Shown here piece after piece: positions 48,250 to 60,239 of a stretch of DNA of 64,000 nt. The translations under genes were made by a program, and so were the position numbers. Each line of letters starts with the position of its first letter. Within the stretch, counting starts at the first letter, position 1. The stretch spans positions 50,698,557 to 50,762,556 of the forward strand of contig CM026395.1 of NCBI GenBank assembly GCA_014843695.1, read 5' to 3'. The notes below the pieces were generated by a model. It did not search any database, was not told the origin of the DNA, and was given only the letters and a program-made list of their open reading frames with translations. This stretch comes from Archivesica marissinica (taxonomy: Eukaryota; Mollusca; Bivalvia; Venerida; Vesicomyidae).

Positions 48250-50275
48250 TGTTTTGAATTTCGATGTTTTTTATTCAAACAATTGTACATATTACATAGT
48301 TATATACACAAACAACAATTGTACACAATGGTATAATACAAAAGTTTGCTTTTTAATAAATAAGCTTGAGACTAACTATTCCATCAATAAAGCGTTGTTC
48401 AACGAGACTGAATTTGGATTTTAACAATTGTCAAATGATTTTATTTATTTGGTGTTACGGAAAGGATTCTTAATTAAAACAACAACATAAGTTAAAACTA
48501 GGCATGTTCACTAGTAGTGTTAGTGGAATTGAGAAAATCTCTCCATTGGATTTCAAATTTACGATTGCTTCCTTTCATAAATGAAATAGTCTCCTCTATA
48601 TTTAGTTTCCATAAAACGTATGGTCTAAAATCTATCAACGTTGGTAATAAGCTTGCACATTTACATTTGAAAATGAAATATTATGCTAGCAAGATAATAT
48701 AATTAATATTTTCTGCGATTCTTTTACTGTCGGAAGTAAAGTTTAGAAACGAAATATTAGTATACGTTAAATTTGACACATTGTTAAATATATTGCTCAG
48801 AAAGTTCTGTAAGTCTGTCCAAAATGCTTGTACAATAATACAGTTCCAAAACATATGTATATTTGTATCAGTGTACATGTTACACCATGTGGCAGAGAGA
48901 AGCTATAATTTTACATTTGAACAGAAATGAGTTGTTAGGTATAATTCTCATTAGGTATTTGTATTGAAATGCACATAATTTTGTGTCAATTCTATATTTA
49001 GAATAATTTGTGTATATTTCATCCCAGTTTGGATTAAAATTTTCAATTTCATATTCCCATTTGCAGTGATTTTTTCTTTTTGCGGGTGTTCTTTGTTTTA
49101 TCAAAATTACATAAATAAATTTATTCACTTTCTTTATTGTGTGAATTTTATCAAGTAATAATAGCGCTGGTGGGTTATACATCATATTTTCATTTTTCAT
49201 ATCATCTTTCCATTTCTTTGGTATATTGTTTATTAATGTATGGTATTTAAGGTAATCGCTGGGTTTTACATTATAAAGTCTGGAAAAAACTTGAAAATTG
49301 TAAAACATTTTATTTCGAAAATCGTACACATGTTCAATGAATTGCACTCAATTATTAAACCAATCATTATAAAAGAAGGTTTTCTTTCTTGAATCCTTAA
49401 TGTTTTCATTATTCCATAACAATTGTTTAGAGATGGATATTTTATTTTTATCAAAATTGGCTTTTGACCATTTTATTTTTATCATTTCCTTTAGAACACG
49501 TGATTTAAGTTTTCGCATGTTTTTTCATTTATATTGCTTCTAAATAAAAGTGTTCCTCCGAAGGATTCTAGCTGCTTATTATATATGTGTTTCCATTTTG
49601 CATTAGTAGTGTTTAACAAACGTTTAATCCAATTTATTTTCAAAGAAGTAATAAAAGATTCTATGTCTATCATTCTTAGTCCACCATTCTTATAATCCTG
49701 TATTATAGTAGTTTTGAATCCCATAAAAAATCAAATATTATTTTGTTAATATCCTGCATTAGGGTTGTTTAGAATGGTAAGGGAATAAACAAGTTTAGGA
49801 AAGGCATGTGTTTTTAGAACTGTTATTTTGCCAATCTGTGATAGCTTCCAACGTTTCCACTTATTTAGACAATGTTTTAATGCTGCTATTTTGGGGTTTA
49901 AATTTATTTCAATTGCGTTTCTGAAGTTGTTTGTAAATGTGATTCCAAGTGTTGAAGCAGTCGTTGAAGACCATGACAAATGTTTCTCTTTACAAAATTC
50001 AATGTTGGCTGTCTTTAGTGAACCTATTTTTAAAGCTGTACATTTCTTAATATTTAATTTGAGACCCGAGAATGTATCAAGACTTTTTTGTGCCGTCAGT
50101 GATATACGTAGCATCATCTGCAAACATTGTTTGTTTTATTTCTGTATTGTATAATGCAATCCCTCTAATATTATCGTTTTTGTTTATTTCCCTAGATAGA
50201 ATTTCCAAGCATATTAAAAATAAGTATGGAAAAGAGGACAACCTTGTCTAACGCCTTTTTTATTTTGAAAAATGG
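48250..50275 (-). mobile_element. 5'-truncated LINE with L1/Tx1-like reverse transcriptase, degenerate
   Basis: Reading the minus strand from 50275, the sequence encodes GVRQGCPLFPYLFLICLEIL, then FADDATYITDGTKKS (the RT catalytic FADD box), SGLKLNIKKCTALKIGS (thumb), and YKNGGLRMIDIESFITSLKI. A C-terminal segment with IHMFWNCIIVQAFWTDLQNF follows. This order is that of L1/Tx1-like LINE ORF2 proteins, which copy their RNA directly at a nicked target. Frameshifts are frequent, for example at an A6 run near 50085. The endonuclease and first RT motifs are missing. Below about 48680 is probable 3' untranslated sequence; the exact 3' end is uncertain. The 5' end abuts gypsy sequence at about 50275. 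Confidence 0.8.
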
Positions 50276-52784
50276 TGATGAATGTCCATCTATGGGAATT
50301 CCTTCGTCCTGCTCATTTCTAGCCCACAGGTCATAAGTGGAATCTAAGCTATCTCCAGGTTCGCGCACATACAGAAGGTAGAAGGGGGGATATCCTGTAC
50401 TAGAGGGTAGCATCTCATCCCACGGCTCTATAGTGGTCTCTCCCAGGATCCTAAGCATATTTTTCAATGTGGCGTTATATTTCTCTATTGAACCGTTAGT
50501 TTGAGGCCTGTAGCTGCTACTAGTTAAATGACGTATATCGGCCAGAAAGCGTGTAATGTTTCAGCTATGAAAGCACTTCCTCGGTCAGTCATCAGGGTTA
50601 GGGGTTTTCCATGTTGAGATATTATCTCGATTAGAGTTTTTTGTGCATTATCAGCAGTTGCCGCGGGGAATGGGAAAGATTCTGTATATTTAGTGGCATG
50701 ATCAATAAAGATATACTGGTTCCCATTAACAGTTTTCTTCATGGGTCCAACGAAGTCAGCGGATATAAATCCGAATGGTTGGGATATAATGGGCAGGGGT
50801 TTCAATGGGGCTACGGAGGATTTCTGTACCTTACTGGCTATCTGGCACGGCCCACAGCTATGGCAGAAACATTTAACATCTGCGCGGATTCCTGGCCAAA
50901 AGAAGCGGCGTTTAATGCGCTTCAGAGTCTTACTATGTCCCTGGTGTCCCGTACTTAAACTGTCATGGGCGAGTCCCGTTATGTGATCTCGGAATCTCCG
51001 CGGAACTATCACCTGATCATATATTGTCCTGGTTTGAGCCTTGGACGGGTCTTGAGGTTGTTCTCACCTCATAAGCAGACGGGGTTCAAGCTGGATGTAA
51101 TATCCTTGCCGAATAGGTGTTCCTTCATGAGCCATCTCCCAGAGGGGTGCTAGGGTCGGGTCCTTATTCTGTTCTTGCAACAATTTATCAGGACTCAACT
51201 CATCAATAGAACGGATACCTTGAGGTTTCTCTTTACTAGCTTTCTCAGGGGGGGGGGGGGGCGGAGTCGATGGCAACTGTATTCCGGAAAGGTAATACAT
51301 CTTGATCCGTATCTATATTTTCTGAGTCGGGTAGGGATGTGACTGTTTCATCAAACGGGATAATTCTCTTATTTGAGCGTGTGATTACGCCACAGGTAAT
51401 TAAATCAGTGACAGGGGAAGTGTCACAATTGTTGCCTATTATAAGATCTACCCCCGCGGTACAGCTGTGCTCCAATACAGCCACGTTTAATATACCTTTG
51501 TATATTGGACAATTAACGCTAATCCTTGCCAACGGGTAATTACCAGGGATATAAGTGACACCGCGGATTGTTACTCGTTCACCCATGTATTCTAAGTAAT
51601 TAGTGGTTTGATCAGTAGCCGTCAATAAACTGATGGTTGCCCCCATATCACGCAGATATGTTACTTGATCTGTACGATTTATGCGTGCTTGACCTGTGTC
51701 TTTGGCAAGTAATGGATTAACACTCTCGGTTTTTTCAACTGAGCTCACTGGTTCGTTGGTTATAAAGGCTGAACTATGAGTAGTATTGGACATGTGATGT
51801 CCGTTTGCTAGATTCCTATTACCTCTGCCCAACACTCGATTCGTACGTGGCCATTTTGCCTACAATAACTACAGTATTTGTCTACCCTGGGAGTTCAGTA
51901 GGTAGCTGGGGTATTATATATCCTAATATTGGAGCGATGCATGGGTGCTGGGGTATATGGCCTTGGGGTGGGAGGTCGGTATTCTGTATCTCTGGGTTTA
52001 ATATTGGGATTTGAATTAATCCGCGTTCTGGGCGCTAACTTCAGATGGAGGTTATATTCATCGGCCAGGGAAATACATTCCTGGAGAGTAATGCTCTTTT
52101 ATCCAGAATGAATAAATTACGCTCATCACTTAGCTGGGAATCGAACCGTTATCTCAAGAGCAGCTCAACCCAGTTGACCTCACTCGGATCAATGTCCTCC
52201 GTCCACAGAGACATTTGCTCCCTTAATTCCTTAATGAATTCTGAATATGTCTGCTGAGGTCTCTTTACCCAAGAGAAGAAATTGTTTCTGTATACAGTGG
52301 GCGAGAGTCGATACTCATCCAAGATAGCAGCCTTGAGGGTATCGTAATTATTAGCGTCTTGGACAGGAAGAGTGGCATATATATTTCTGGCCTTGTCGGA
52401 CAACTTGTCTATAATATATCCCACCCAATTTTGTTTGGCGATCGGACTAGCTTCGAACAACCTCTCACATGTTGAGAAGAATTTATCTGGCCTCATAGTC
52501 TGGGTCCAAGTTGGAACAGAAATGTTAGTCTTAGAGGGTCTATTATCGGTATGGGGGTGTTATTTTGGTGGGATTCCTGATCTATCTGGATTTCTCTTAG
52601 ACGAATCTCCATCTGCATTTTCTCCCTCTACATTTTTTCTTCCCTATCTCTCCTCTCCTCTTTCTCTCTCCAGGCTTGCCTGATTAAAGTAGGAGTCTCA
52701 TTAAGTTATCCCATATCTCATCACCTGTGGTTTGCAATTCTGGGTGCCCCTCAACTTCTTTAGTAGCACTCCGGGTAGTAGCCA
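50276..52784 (-). pseudogene. gag-pol of gypsy copy 2
   Basis: Gag starts at 52784 (first ATG after the leader) and keeps the capsid-like part (52149-52496) ending WVELLLR followed by TAA, where copy 1 reads on. The charged repeat is short. The zinc knuckle region is near 51840-51880. The protease motif reads YLRDMGATISLL, so the Thr of the catalytic Asp-Thr-Gly is Met. A run of about 14 G (51249-51262) causes a further frameshift. Integrase is open at 50524-51012, with its zinc-binding and D,D core residues (SADFVGPM, LMTDRGSAFIAET). The order protease then integrase with no RT between agrees with copy 1. The protein cannot be active. Confidence 0.88.
52140..52784 (-). pseudogene. gag portion of gypsy copy 2
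   Basis: It covers the N-terminal region, a shortened charged tract and the capsid-like region with PDKFFSTCERLFEASPIAKQ. Small indels put the N-terminal and capsid parts in different frames. Compared with copy 1 it retains seven bases near 52170 that copy 1 has lost, but it carries a stop a few codons later. Confidence 0.75.
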
Positions 52785-53087
52785 TTTTATTCTTTTAATT
52801 CCCCAAATTTTTATACCCGTAATGTCTCTCAAGTTCAATCAAGGAACGTGAATCACTAATATACGTTTGTATTACTATTTGTTTACAAACACTCAATGAA
52901 AAGAAATTGGTACTTACCGAATTCCGTATCTTCTGTTAATCCAATATAGCTTATTTTATCACAATTAAATTGTTTCCAATAATATCCAAAGATCACAGGG
53001 CGTTCACTAGACTTTGAAAGTCAAGAGTCAATGACCCTTGAGGTCAAAATCTCAAGAGTCAAACTGGATTTCTGAATTTCTAATATA

Positions 53088-54574
53088 CTGAGTCAAAAAA
53101 GAAACGATACCTGGTGTTTATGTGTCTATAATTTCAACATTTATTAAGAATTCATAAGATGATAGTCCAACATGTTTGAAAGCATAATGAGCCTCCGAAA
53201 CTGTCTGCTGCGTGATGACGTAATTCGTCGGACAGTGGTCTAATGGAGTTTTCACACAGACGTCAATACCGAGTATGGGCACCATTTGCGTCTCTCACTG
53301 CAATGCACCGCCGTCGCATCGAACGGAAGAGTGTCTGAATCTCTTGCTGGTCAATATTTGTCCACTCCTGACGCAAAACATCCCTCAGTTGGTTTAACGT
53401 TACCGGCTGACGTCGTCTGACGCAGCGGTCTAACGTATCCCACACATGTTCTATGGGTGACAAGTCTGGTGACAAAGCAGGCCACGGCAGGGTTTCAATA
53501 TTGTTCTGCTCCAATAATGTGGTGGAAATCCGAGCAGTATGACACCTGGCGTTGTCCTGTTGGAACAGTGTGACGTTTCTGTTGGCGTTAAAGAACGGCA
53601 CAACAACTGGCGCAAGGATCTCATCACAGTACCGCTGGGCGTTTAGGTTCCCGTCCACCACTAACAGTTCAGTGCGACTGCCGAAGGTGATACCGCCCCA
53701 CGCCATAACGCTTCCGCCCCCGAACAGATCGACCTGACGTACACATGCGTCGGCGTAACGTTCACCGCGTCTGCGATATACCCGCTCTCTGCCATCCGCT
53801 CGACGCAAACAGAACCGCGATTCATCGCTAAACATCACCGAATTCCACTGTAACCGAGTCCAGCGAGCACGTTCCGTCGTCCATTCCCGCCGTACGTCAC
53901 GGTGACGTCGTGTCAGGATGGGTCCAACGTATGGCCGATAGGCACGAATGACACGTTGACCGAGCCGGTTCCTGACTGTTTGTGCACTGATGCGATTGTT
54001 GTCATCCCAGGAGTAACGGCAGCTGTGTGCGTAGCAGGTAGGAACCGGTCACGTAAATGTGACGTCCGAATGTGACAGTCCTGTTCACGCGTCGTCACAC
54101 GTGGTCGACCAGATCTTGGACGGTCGTCCACCGATCCATGTGTTCGATAACGTCGAAGTAGACGTGTTATCGTGATCCGCGTAACCCCGAGTCGATTTGC
54201 GACGTCACGCTGACGTAAACCGCCGTCAATCATGCCAATGGCACGCTTTCTCTGATTGCGGTTTAGCCTAGGCATTTTGTTAGAGGTAACAATGGGTATG
54301 TAAGGTGTTTTTCCTCGATGATAATGCAATACCAGTACAATAAACCGGTTTTCCGATTTGTACATGTGTAGGAAGTTGTCTTTGTTGAGGAGCACGTGCA
54401 AATCGGAAATTCGGCGTTCCAGGATTATCGGGTGTTTATTTACCTGTATTTATGGTTGGCTGACGTTGCAATAAGATACCCGGTACTGATACGTAATAAT
54501 ATATTAAACCTTTCTATGGTCTTATCCGTTTTACGTCATTTTTAGTTTGGTATCGTTTCTTTTTTGACTCTTTG
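53088..54574 (-). mobile_element. Tc1-like DNA transposon, copy 2
   Basis: The ends CTGAGTCAAAAAAGAAACGA and its inverse ..GTTTCTTTTTTGACTC are the same as at 21-22 kb, with TA flanking each end (53086-53087 and 54575-54576). The element is 1487 bp and is inserted in the leader of gypsy copy 2, so it is younger than that insertion. Confidence 0.93.
53263..54275 (-). pseudogene. Tc1-like transposase, nearly full length, frameshifted
   Basis: This would be a DD34E Tc1-family transposase that cuts and pastes its own element at TA. The start MPRLNRNQRKRAIGMIDGG is at 54275. Helix-turn-helix DNA-binding parts include RQRDVANRLGVTRITITRLL and the hook motif RSGRPRV. The catalytic half (53263-53838) has SDESRFCLRR (first Asp), FQQDNARCHTARIS (second Asp) and LSPDLSPIEHVWD (Glu), with 34 residues between the last two. 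It ends in NGAHTRY. The two halves are in different frames because of small indels between about 53840 and 54050. The total of about 335 codons is normal for Tc1. The catalytic half looks intact, so inactivation may be recent or partly due to sequencing error. Confidence 0.93.
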
Positions 54575-54628
54575 TATATAAAGGGGATCATTTCAATTAT
54601 TGAAATTACTGTCTTTGTCTTGCATATC

Positions 54629-54647
54629 CCGGACGAGCGGCCCAATT
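54629..54647 (-). promoter_or_regulatory. primer-binding site of gypsy copy 2
   Basis: On the minus strand it reads TGGGCCGCTCGTCCGGGAT, two bases from the LTR end. It is similar to the complement of the 3' end of tRNA-Pro. Confidence 0.7.
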
Positions 54648-54649
54648 GT

Positions 54650-55675
54650 GGTGGACGCGTTGTCCCAAATGTTCGTGGCTGACGAGCCCCCAGTGGGTGT
54701 CATGACCCACACTTCTATTTATCTCTGTGGCACAGTCGATCGCTCAATGTGGTGATCTCGCACTTCTGGTTATATCTCAATGCCTCAGTTGAGCTCCTGC
54801 CAGGGTCTAACCTATCATAGATTTGCTGGAGTTGTCCAAGGGTATTTGTAAATTCTGTCTCACAATAATAACACAACATAGTGGTTTGTCTTTCTTATAT
54901 ATAATATTCTTCTTCTATATTTTCTTTATTTCTGTGCTATATCTCATGCATATATCTCTGCTTAATTCAATTTTTATTTTATTTATTTATGTCATAATTT
55001 AGTCGTTTATCGCTAATTGTCCTGATAAGCTCTAATCTCTTTAATCCGTAATTACAATATTCAATCAATCTTATCAATGTTTCCGCTTCAATAACTTTTG
55101 TCTCATAATAATATACACGGGAACTAAATATGTTCCTTATCTCATAACTCGTATTAATTTTTAAATACTCAATTAACTTTCATAAGTTATCTTTCTCTTA
55201 ATGCCAATACTCTTCTAAGTATCATAGAAACAGTTAATTCTGTATCTTATTTTCGAGATCACGCAACGATCCGTTCCTTGGATGTCACCTTTGTGTATCT
55301 GCTTTGGTTAATAAATTACGTCATACAGACAAGCGATGGTCATCTAGACTTGCAGACGCCGTAACATCTGTTACGTTACCTAATATTATTAAGATTTTCC
55401 ACACATCAAAAGATACGGCCTTTAAAATTATGCAACTGGCCACGTGTGCAATCAGTCCCGATAATTAGTCATTTCTGCGCGAAAATAGATTTGATATTTA
55501 GGGGCGAAAATGATAGCAGACGATACGCCAGATCAAGACAAATATATATAGTACATGGTAAATCAATGATGTCGTATATTAAATCTATTAATGTATTTAT
55601 ATAATACATTACTATTTATATATGACAATATTACATTTCGTGCAAATATTGTTTGTTTTTCATATATTTTGCACA
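54650..55675 (-). repeat. 5' LTR of gypsy copy 2
   Basis: On the minus strand the LTR starts TGTGCAAAATATATG and ends CCACCACA. It shares blocks with the LTRs at 24-26 kb, such as GCTGGAGTTGTCC and CAGGGTCTA in plus orientation, but is clearly more diverged than those two are from each other. Confidence 0.8.
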
Positions 55676-56811
55676 ACGTTACCTTTCCATAAATATTCCA
55701 TAACTCTTGCAAAAAATGTACGGTATCTGAATTTGTACCTATTTCCCTCTTAACCCCCAACCTGCCAATCACGACTGTGTCCGGGCCGCCGCCACATTGA
55801 AAAACGTATTTATGGCAGTATGGTAATAATATTTTAATATTTACATTCTGATCGAGCGGACCTTGGCTGGAAAGGGGGTGCATGTATGCACCCATCGATC
55901 GCACCCCCATGCCTACGGGCCTGTACAACACAACCATCCATAGACATATCCACATAGCTAGTGTTGTAACTTTATATAGAACTTTTATTAACACGTTCTG
56001 TGTTGTCTGATCTGGCTCTATGCTGTTTGTAAAAGCGACTTATCATTATCCACTATTTGTTATTTTTTCTATCCTTATTCTAAGGCAAATACAGGTGTAA
56101 AATATACTTTCCAGAATGCATGTAAACGCATCTCCTACATTGTAGTTTAAAAAATAAATCAGGAAGTGGCATGCCCTCGGACCCCCCTAGCAACGCCGAC
56201 CATTCGGCCTGTCGATATATTACGCACCCACCTACAAATGACTGTAACTATTATCTTTAAATGGGACACCTGTTAAAATAAAATTAAATGAAGTAGTTTT
56301 AAAAATGAATGTGCAAGCTTACCTAACATGTGTATGGTTTTATAACCATTAAAATTACACATGTCAGGAGGGCCTTCATGACCCTCTGGTTTTCTAAATC
56401 AGCCAATCTTCAAAGCCCCAACTAATTCGGTTGAATACAGTATAGTAATATGATCAATGAGGTGTGACAACTTATTTTTAGCACACTTTATGATTATCTA
56501 TTTATAGACATGGACAAGGGTGGTAATCAGGCTGTGTTGATTATTCAGTTATCTTTTCTTCAACATAATTTATTCTCTTTTTTTTCTGTTTAGACATTCA
56601 TTTTGGGAAGTTTTGAAAAATTATCTACAGTATTTTGTTTTCTTGAAGTAGAATTAAATGTATTTCCACTTGACATAACATAGATCAGTTATTCCGATGT
56701 TAATAAATTACAAGCAATGATTATAACCTGTTCGTAATGTATTACTATCCTTATACCAGCTGTATTGTCTGTATCGAGTGCTACAAATACCCCACATGGC
56801 CTGTGTGTAGC
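55676..56811. other. mostly unique sequence upstream of U1
   Basis: A 143-codon minus-strand ORF (55563-55994) overlaps the LTR edge and has no recognisable signature. No other repeat or gene was seen. I did not identify a clear proximal sequence element for the U1-like gene. Confidence 0.4.
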
Positions 56812-56974
56812 ATACTTACCTGGTACAGGGAATACCGTGATCCTCAAGGCGGTTTCCCCAGGAAGAGGCCTTTCCATTGCACTTCGGTTTGGCTGACGCC
56901 TGCGATAGCCCCAAATGTGGGTTACTCGGGTACGCAATTTATTGGTGTGGGGACTGCGTTCGCGCTATCCCCGA
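56812..56974 (+). ncRNA. U1 spliceosomal snRNA gene or near-intact pseudogene
   Basis: The 163-bp sequence matches U1 snRNA along its full length; U1 is normally about 164 nt. It starts ATACTTACCTG, which pairs with 5' splice sites during intron recognition in the nucleus. The second stem-loop keeps the U1A-binding loop CCATTGCACTTCGG. CCCCAAATGTGGG and the final stem GGGGACTGCGTTCGCGCTAT are well conserved. Two departures matter: the U1-70K loop reads GATCCTCAAGG where animals usually have GATCAYGAAGG, and the Sm site region reads AATTTATTGG, one base longer than the usual AATTTGTGG type. It could be a variant gene or a decaying copy. No A-rich tail or target duplication was noticed, so it may not be a retrocopy. 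Confidence 0.9.
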
Positions 56975-57784
56975 ATAAAGACATAATATTTTAACATTTG
57001 GTGAATGACCAATATATCAAGGGTAATATTAGGTTAGGTCTTTAAATTTATTAGCAGCTTTGGAGAAAATATGCAATACTAGTAGAAACTAAATTTATAA
57101 ATTGACAGTAACCTAATATTGTATTTATCATCTGATAAAGGTTTTAGAAGAAATATTTACGAATATTCATGACCTGAAGTTTATCATACCATCTGTGAAG
57201 ATATATATGACGTCATACACACAGAGTTTATCATACCATCTGTGAAGATATGACATCATACACAGAGTTATCACTCAATGTTTATTAGGGCAGGCCATGT
57301 TTCATTACATACACATGAAGATAGGATAAATAACATTTAGTGAATGACCAAATTATAACTGATGTCCCTTGAGTTTTTACATGGTGGCGAAATGATTGAA
57401 GTGACATTAAATTGGTGAAAACAGAAATATTGTACAGATCCTAGTTTTGCTATTAGCCATATATTTATAAATGTTTTCTAAATATTTACCACCAAAACCT
57501 GAGTTTCAGAAATTATTTATGCATTAAAAAAACATTATCATTTCTCAAAAATCATCAAAGGTATTACTTTGAAACATCACTTGTACATCTGGTGACTAAC
57601 AATCTGGGGGACCCACCTACCAGTGACTGAACTTGAAATTTGAAAACAGTACAATTTCAGAAATTTTTCATCAAAATTATTTCAAACATTATTTCTCAAA
57701 AAATACCGAAGGTATTGCTTTGAAACTTTACATGCACATCCGAGGACTAATTCTGAACACCGCGGGTCATTATTAAGAGGGGGT
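56975..57784. other. non-coding stretch with weak short duplications
   Basis: TTTATCATACCATCTGTGAA occurs twice (57180-57250). AAGGTATTACTTTGAAAC at about 57558 and a diverged match at about 57708 suggest an old 150-bp duplication. No gene was recognised. Confidence 0.5.
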
Positions 57785-58090
57785 CAATATTCTATATGAC
57801 ACCAGGTAGAATATTGACCTGATTTACTAAAGTGTGGTTAGTTGTAAGGAATAAATCCAGGGTATTGTTTTCATGGGTGGGGAGGTTAACCATTTGGGTG
57901 AGGTTTGTATCATTAAACGTGTCAATGATCTGCCTATAGAAGGATGGGTGTTTGTTGTCTGTGGATGGGCTGATAGTGCCCCAGTCCATCTTTGGGAGGT
58001 TTAGGTACCCAGCCACCCAGATGTTGGAGAAACGTTTATTTACCTTTTCAATAGACTTACAGAATTGATTGAAACTATCTATATCAAGCT
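57785..58090 (-). pseudogene. non-LTR retrotransposon endonuclease fragment
   Basis: The minus-strand frame reads SIEKVNKRFSNIWVAGYLNL, PKMDWGTIS, NLTQMVNLPTHENNTLDLFL and NQVNILPGVI. This is the apurinic-endonuclease-like domain of LINEs, where the usual motif is GDFNLP before the Trp and NTLDL then SDH near the end. Here the catalytic Asp of GDFN is replaced (GYLN) and the frame ends before the SDH box. About 100 residues remain. It is not obviously from the same LINE type as the element at 48-50 kb. Confidence 0.8.
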
Positions 58091-58094
58091 GAGT

Positions 58095-58335
58095 AACATA
58101 ATTTCAAAAAATAACCGAGGACATACTTTACAATATTAATAGGGGATAATTTACAATAGTAACAGTAACAGGGGACAGCATTCATAACAGTAACAGGGGA
58201 GATAATTTACAACAGTAACATAATTTCTAAAAATAACCGAGGACATACTTTACAACAATAACAGTAACAGGAGTGATAATTTACATAGTAACGGTAACCA
58301 GGGACAGGATTCACAACAGTAACAGGGGAGATATA
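58095..58335. repeat. irregular AACAGGGGAGATAATTTACA repeat, copy 2
   Basis: Alternating GAGGACATACTTTACAA, AACAGGGGAGATAATTTACA and GGGACAGGATTCACAACAG, the same family as 47140-47290. It begins next to the LINE fragment. Confidence 0.7.
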
Positions 58336-58566
58336 ATAAGATACTGAATTCAATCAGATATGTATGTGACAATCATAGAGTTGCTATAGAAATACATTAG
58401 TCCAATAATAAAATACAGAAATCCATCAGATATGTATGTGACATCATAGCAACGCTATTCAAATACAATAGCCAAATAAACTACTGAATTCAATCAGATA
58501 TGCTTGTGACCATCATAGCACCGCTATAAAAATACAATAGTTAAATAATAAAATACTGAATTCAAT
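58331..58566. repeat. about 78-bp tandem repeat, three copies
   Basis: Units contain ACTGAATTCAATCAGATATG, GTGAC.ATCATAGCA and AATACAATAG.CAAATAA. Confidence 0.85.
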
Positions 58567-58587
58567 GGTTCATTTCACAGGGGTGTC

Positions 58588-58790
58588 ACTGCTAGCTTTA
58601 ATACTTCACCATAAAATATTCCAGCGCAAGACTGCACTATCAATGCTATCTTTAATACTTCACCATAAAATATTCCAGCGTAAGACTGCACTATCAATGC
58701 TATCTTTAATACTTCACCATAAAATATTCCAGCGTAAGACTGCACTATCACTGCTAACTTTAATACTTCACCATAAAATAGTGTAGGCAT
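58588..58790. repeat. 54-bp minisatellite, about four copies
   Basis: The unit contains TTTAATACTTCACCATAAAA and CAGCGTAAGACTGCACTATC. It is open on both strands because 54 is a multiple of three, but no gene context is seen. Confidence 0.95.
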
Positions 58791-58924
58791 GGAGATGTGC
58801 ATGCACTATTATTCTGTCTAACATGTAAGCTTTGTAGTGAAACTGCATGAAATTACAGTCTGTATTTATTAAAACTTCAATCATACTTTGGCAGTACTCA
58901 ATGCAAGATTGTGGATGTACTGGC

Positions 58925-59652
58925 AACAAGATAGATGGACAACACTAGAAACATGTTTCCACATTTAGATGGATAGATGGACAACACTAGAAACATGTTT
59001 CCACATTTAGATGGATAGATGGACAACACTAGAAACATGTTTCCACATTTAGATGGATAGATGGACAACACTAGAAACATGTTTCCACATTTAGATGGAC
59101 AACACTAAAACATGTTTCTACATATAGATGGATAGATGGACAACACTAGAAACATGTTTCCACATTTAGATGGATAGATGGACAACACTAGAAACATGTT
59201 TCCACATTTAGATGGATAGATGGACAACACTAGAAACATGTTTCTACATTTAGATGGATAGATGGACAACACTAGAAACATGTTTCTACATTTAGATGGA
59301 TAGATGGACAACACTAGAAACATGTTTCTACATTTAGATGGACACCACTAAAACATGTTTCTACATTTAGATGGATAGATGGACAACACTAAAAACATGT
59401 TTCTACATTTAGATGGACAACACTAAAACATGTTTCTACATTTAGATGGATAGATGGACAACACTAAAACATGTTTCCACATTTAGATGGATAGATGGAC
59501 ACCACTAAAACATGTTTCCACATTTAGATGGATAGATGGACAACACTAAAACATGTTTCTACATTTAGATGGATAGATGGACACCACTAAAACATGTTTC
59601 TACATTTAGATGGATAGATGGACAACACTAGAAACATGCTTCTACATTTAGA
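58925..59652. repeat. 42-bp minisatellite
   Basis: About seventeen copies of a unit containing GGATAGATGGACAACACTAG and AAACATGTTTCCACATTTAG. Some units lack the GGATAGAT part and are about 33 bp. Confidence 0.95.
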
Positions 59653-60235
59653 CGTACACCTGACTGCAGGCGCGTGCCTAGGCATACGCACACTTGATTG
59701 GAAAAGTCATAAACATAAAAACGCAAAATATGCAGTAAAAATCGACGTCTTATCCGGGTACGGTCTCCAAATTATGGCATATACTATAAGTGAACGGAAA
59801 CTCGAGTCACATGGTAAGCAAAACAGAAGTAGATCTTGAGATCTAATTAACGTTATATAACATTGAAATATTCAGCGGTAAATATCTCTTGCACATTAAG
59901 AAGAAATAATTCCGTTATCTTCTTTTAATGCTCGATAGCCTCCCTTTGTTTTGTTTCCACAACACGGCCGCGTCCGCAACATCTAGCGGTCTCCCATACA
60001 AAGATGTTTTAGCCGGCAAGCTGGAAGACAACAACGACAAGATGTTGCTTCTTACTTGTAAATGGGACGGGGTTCACCAATTTAATTTTCAACCGTATGT
60101 TAAATTAAATAATGTTCACTTTCCAATAAATACCATGATTATCCATGCACATCGAAAGTACTATGTATACACATGAGCATGACGTCATACACTGTCTGAC
60201 GTACATTAAACAGGCAGCGTGTTTCACAGCTGTTG
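59653..60235. other. unassigned sequence with short ORFs
   Basis: Plus-strand ORFs at 59618-59839 and 59928-60176 (with SGLPYKDVLAGKLEDNNDKM) are not recognised. The second could be a fragment of a transposon or an exon. No supporting signal was found. Confidence 0.3.
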
Positions 60236-60239
60236 TTAA

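Larger units (their letters stand above)
50276..55675 (-). mobile_element. Ty3/gypsy retrotransposon copy 2, broken
   Basis: The same family as copy 1, on the minus strand: LTR 54650-55675, primer-binding site 54629-54647, a leader split by a Tc1-like element (53088-54574), gag from 52784, and pol to about 50276. It stops within integrase, shortly after EGIPI, at the LINE junction. Nothing of the GPY/F module, RT, RNase H or 3' LTR is found further down. Confidence 0.88.

Noticed and set aside
55563..55994. 143-codon ORF as a host gene
   Set aside because: It overlaps the LTR edge, has no recognisable domain, and is within the length expected by chance or from repeat overlap.
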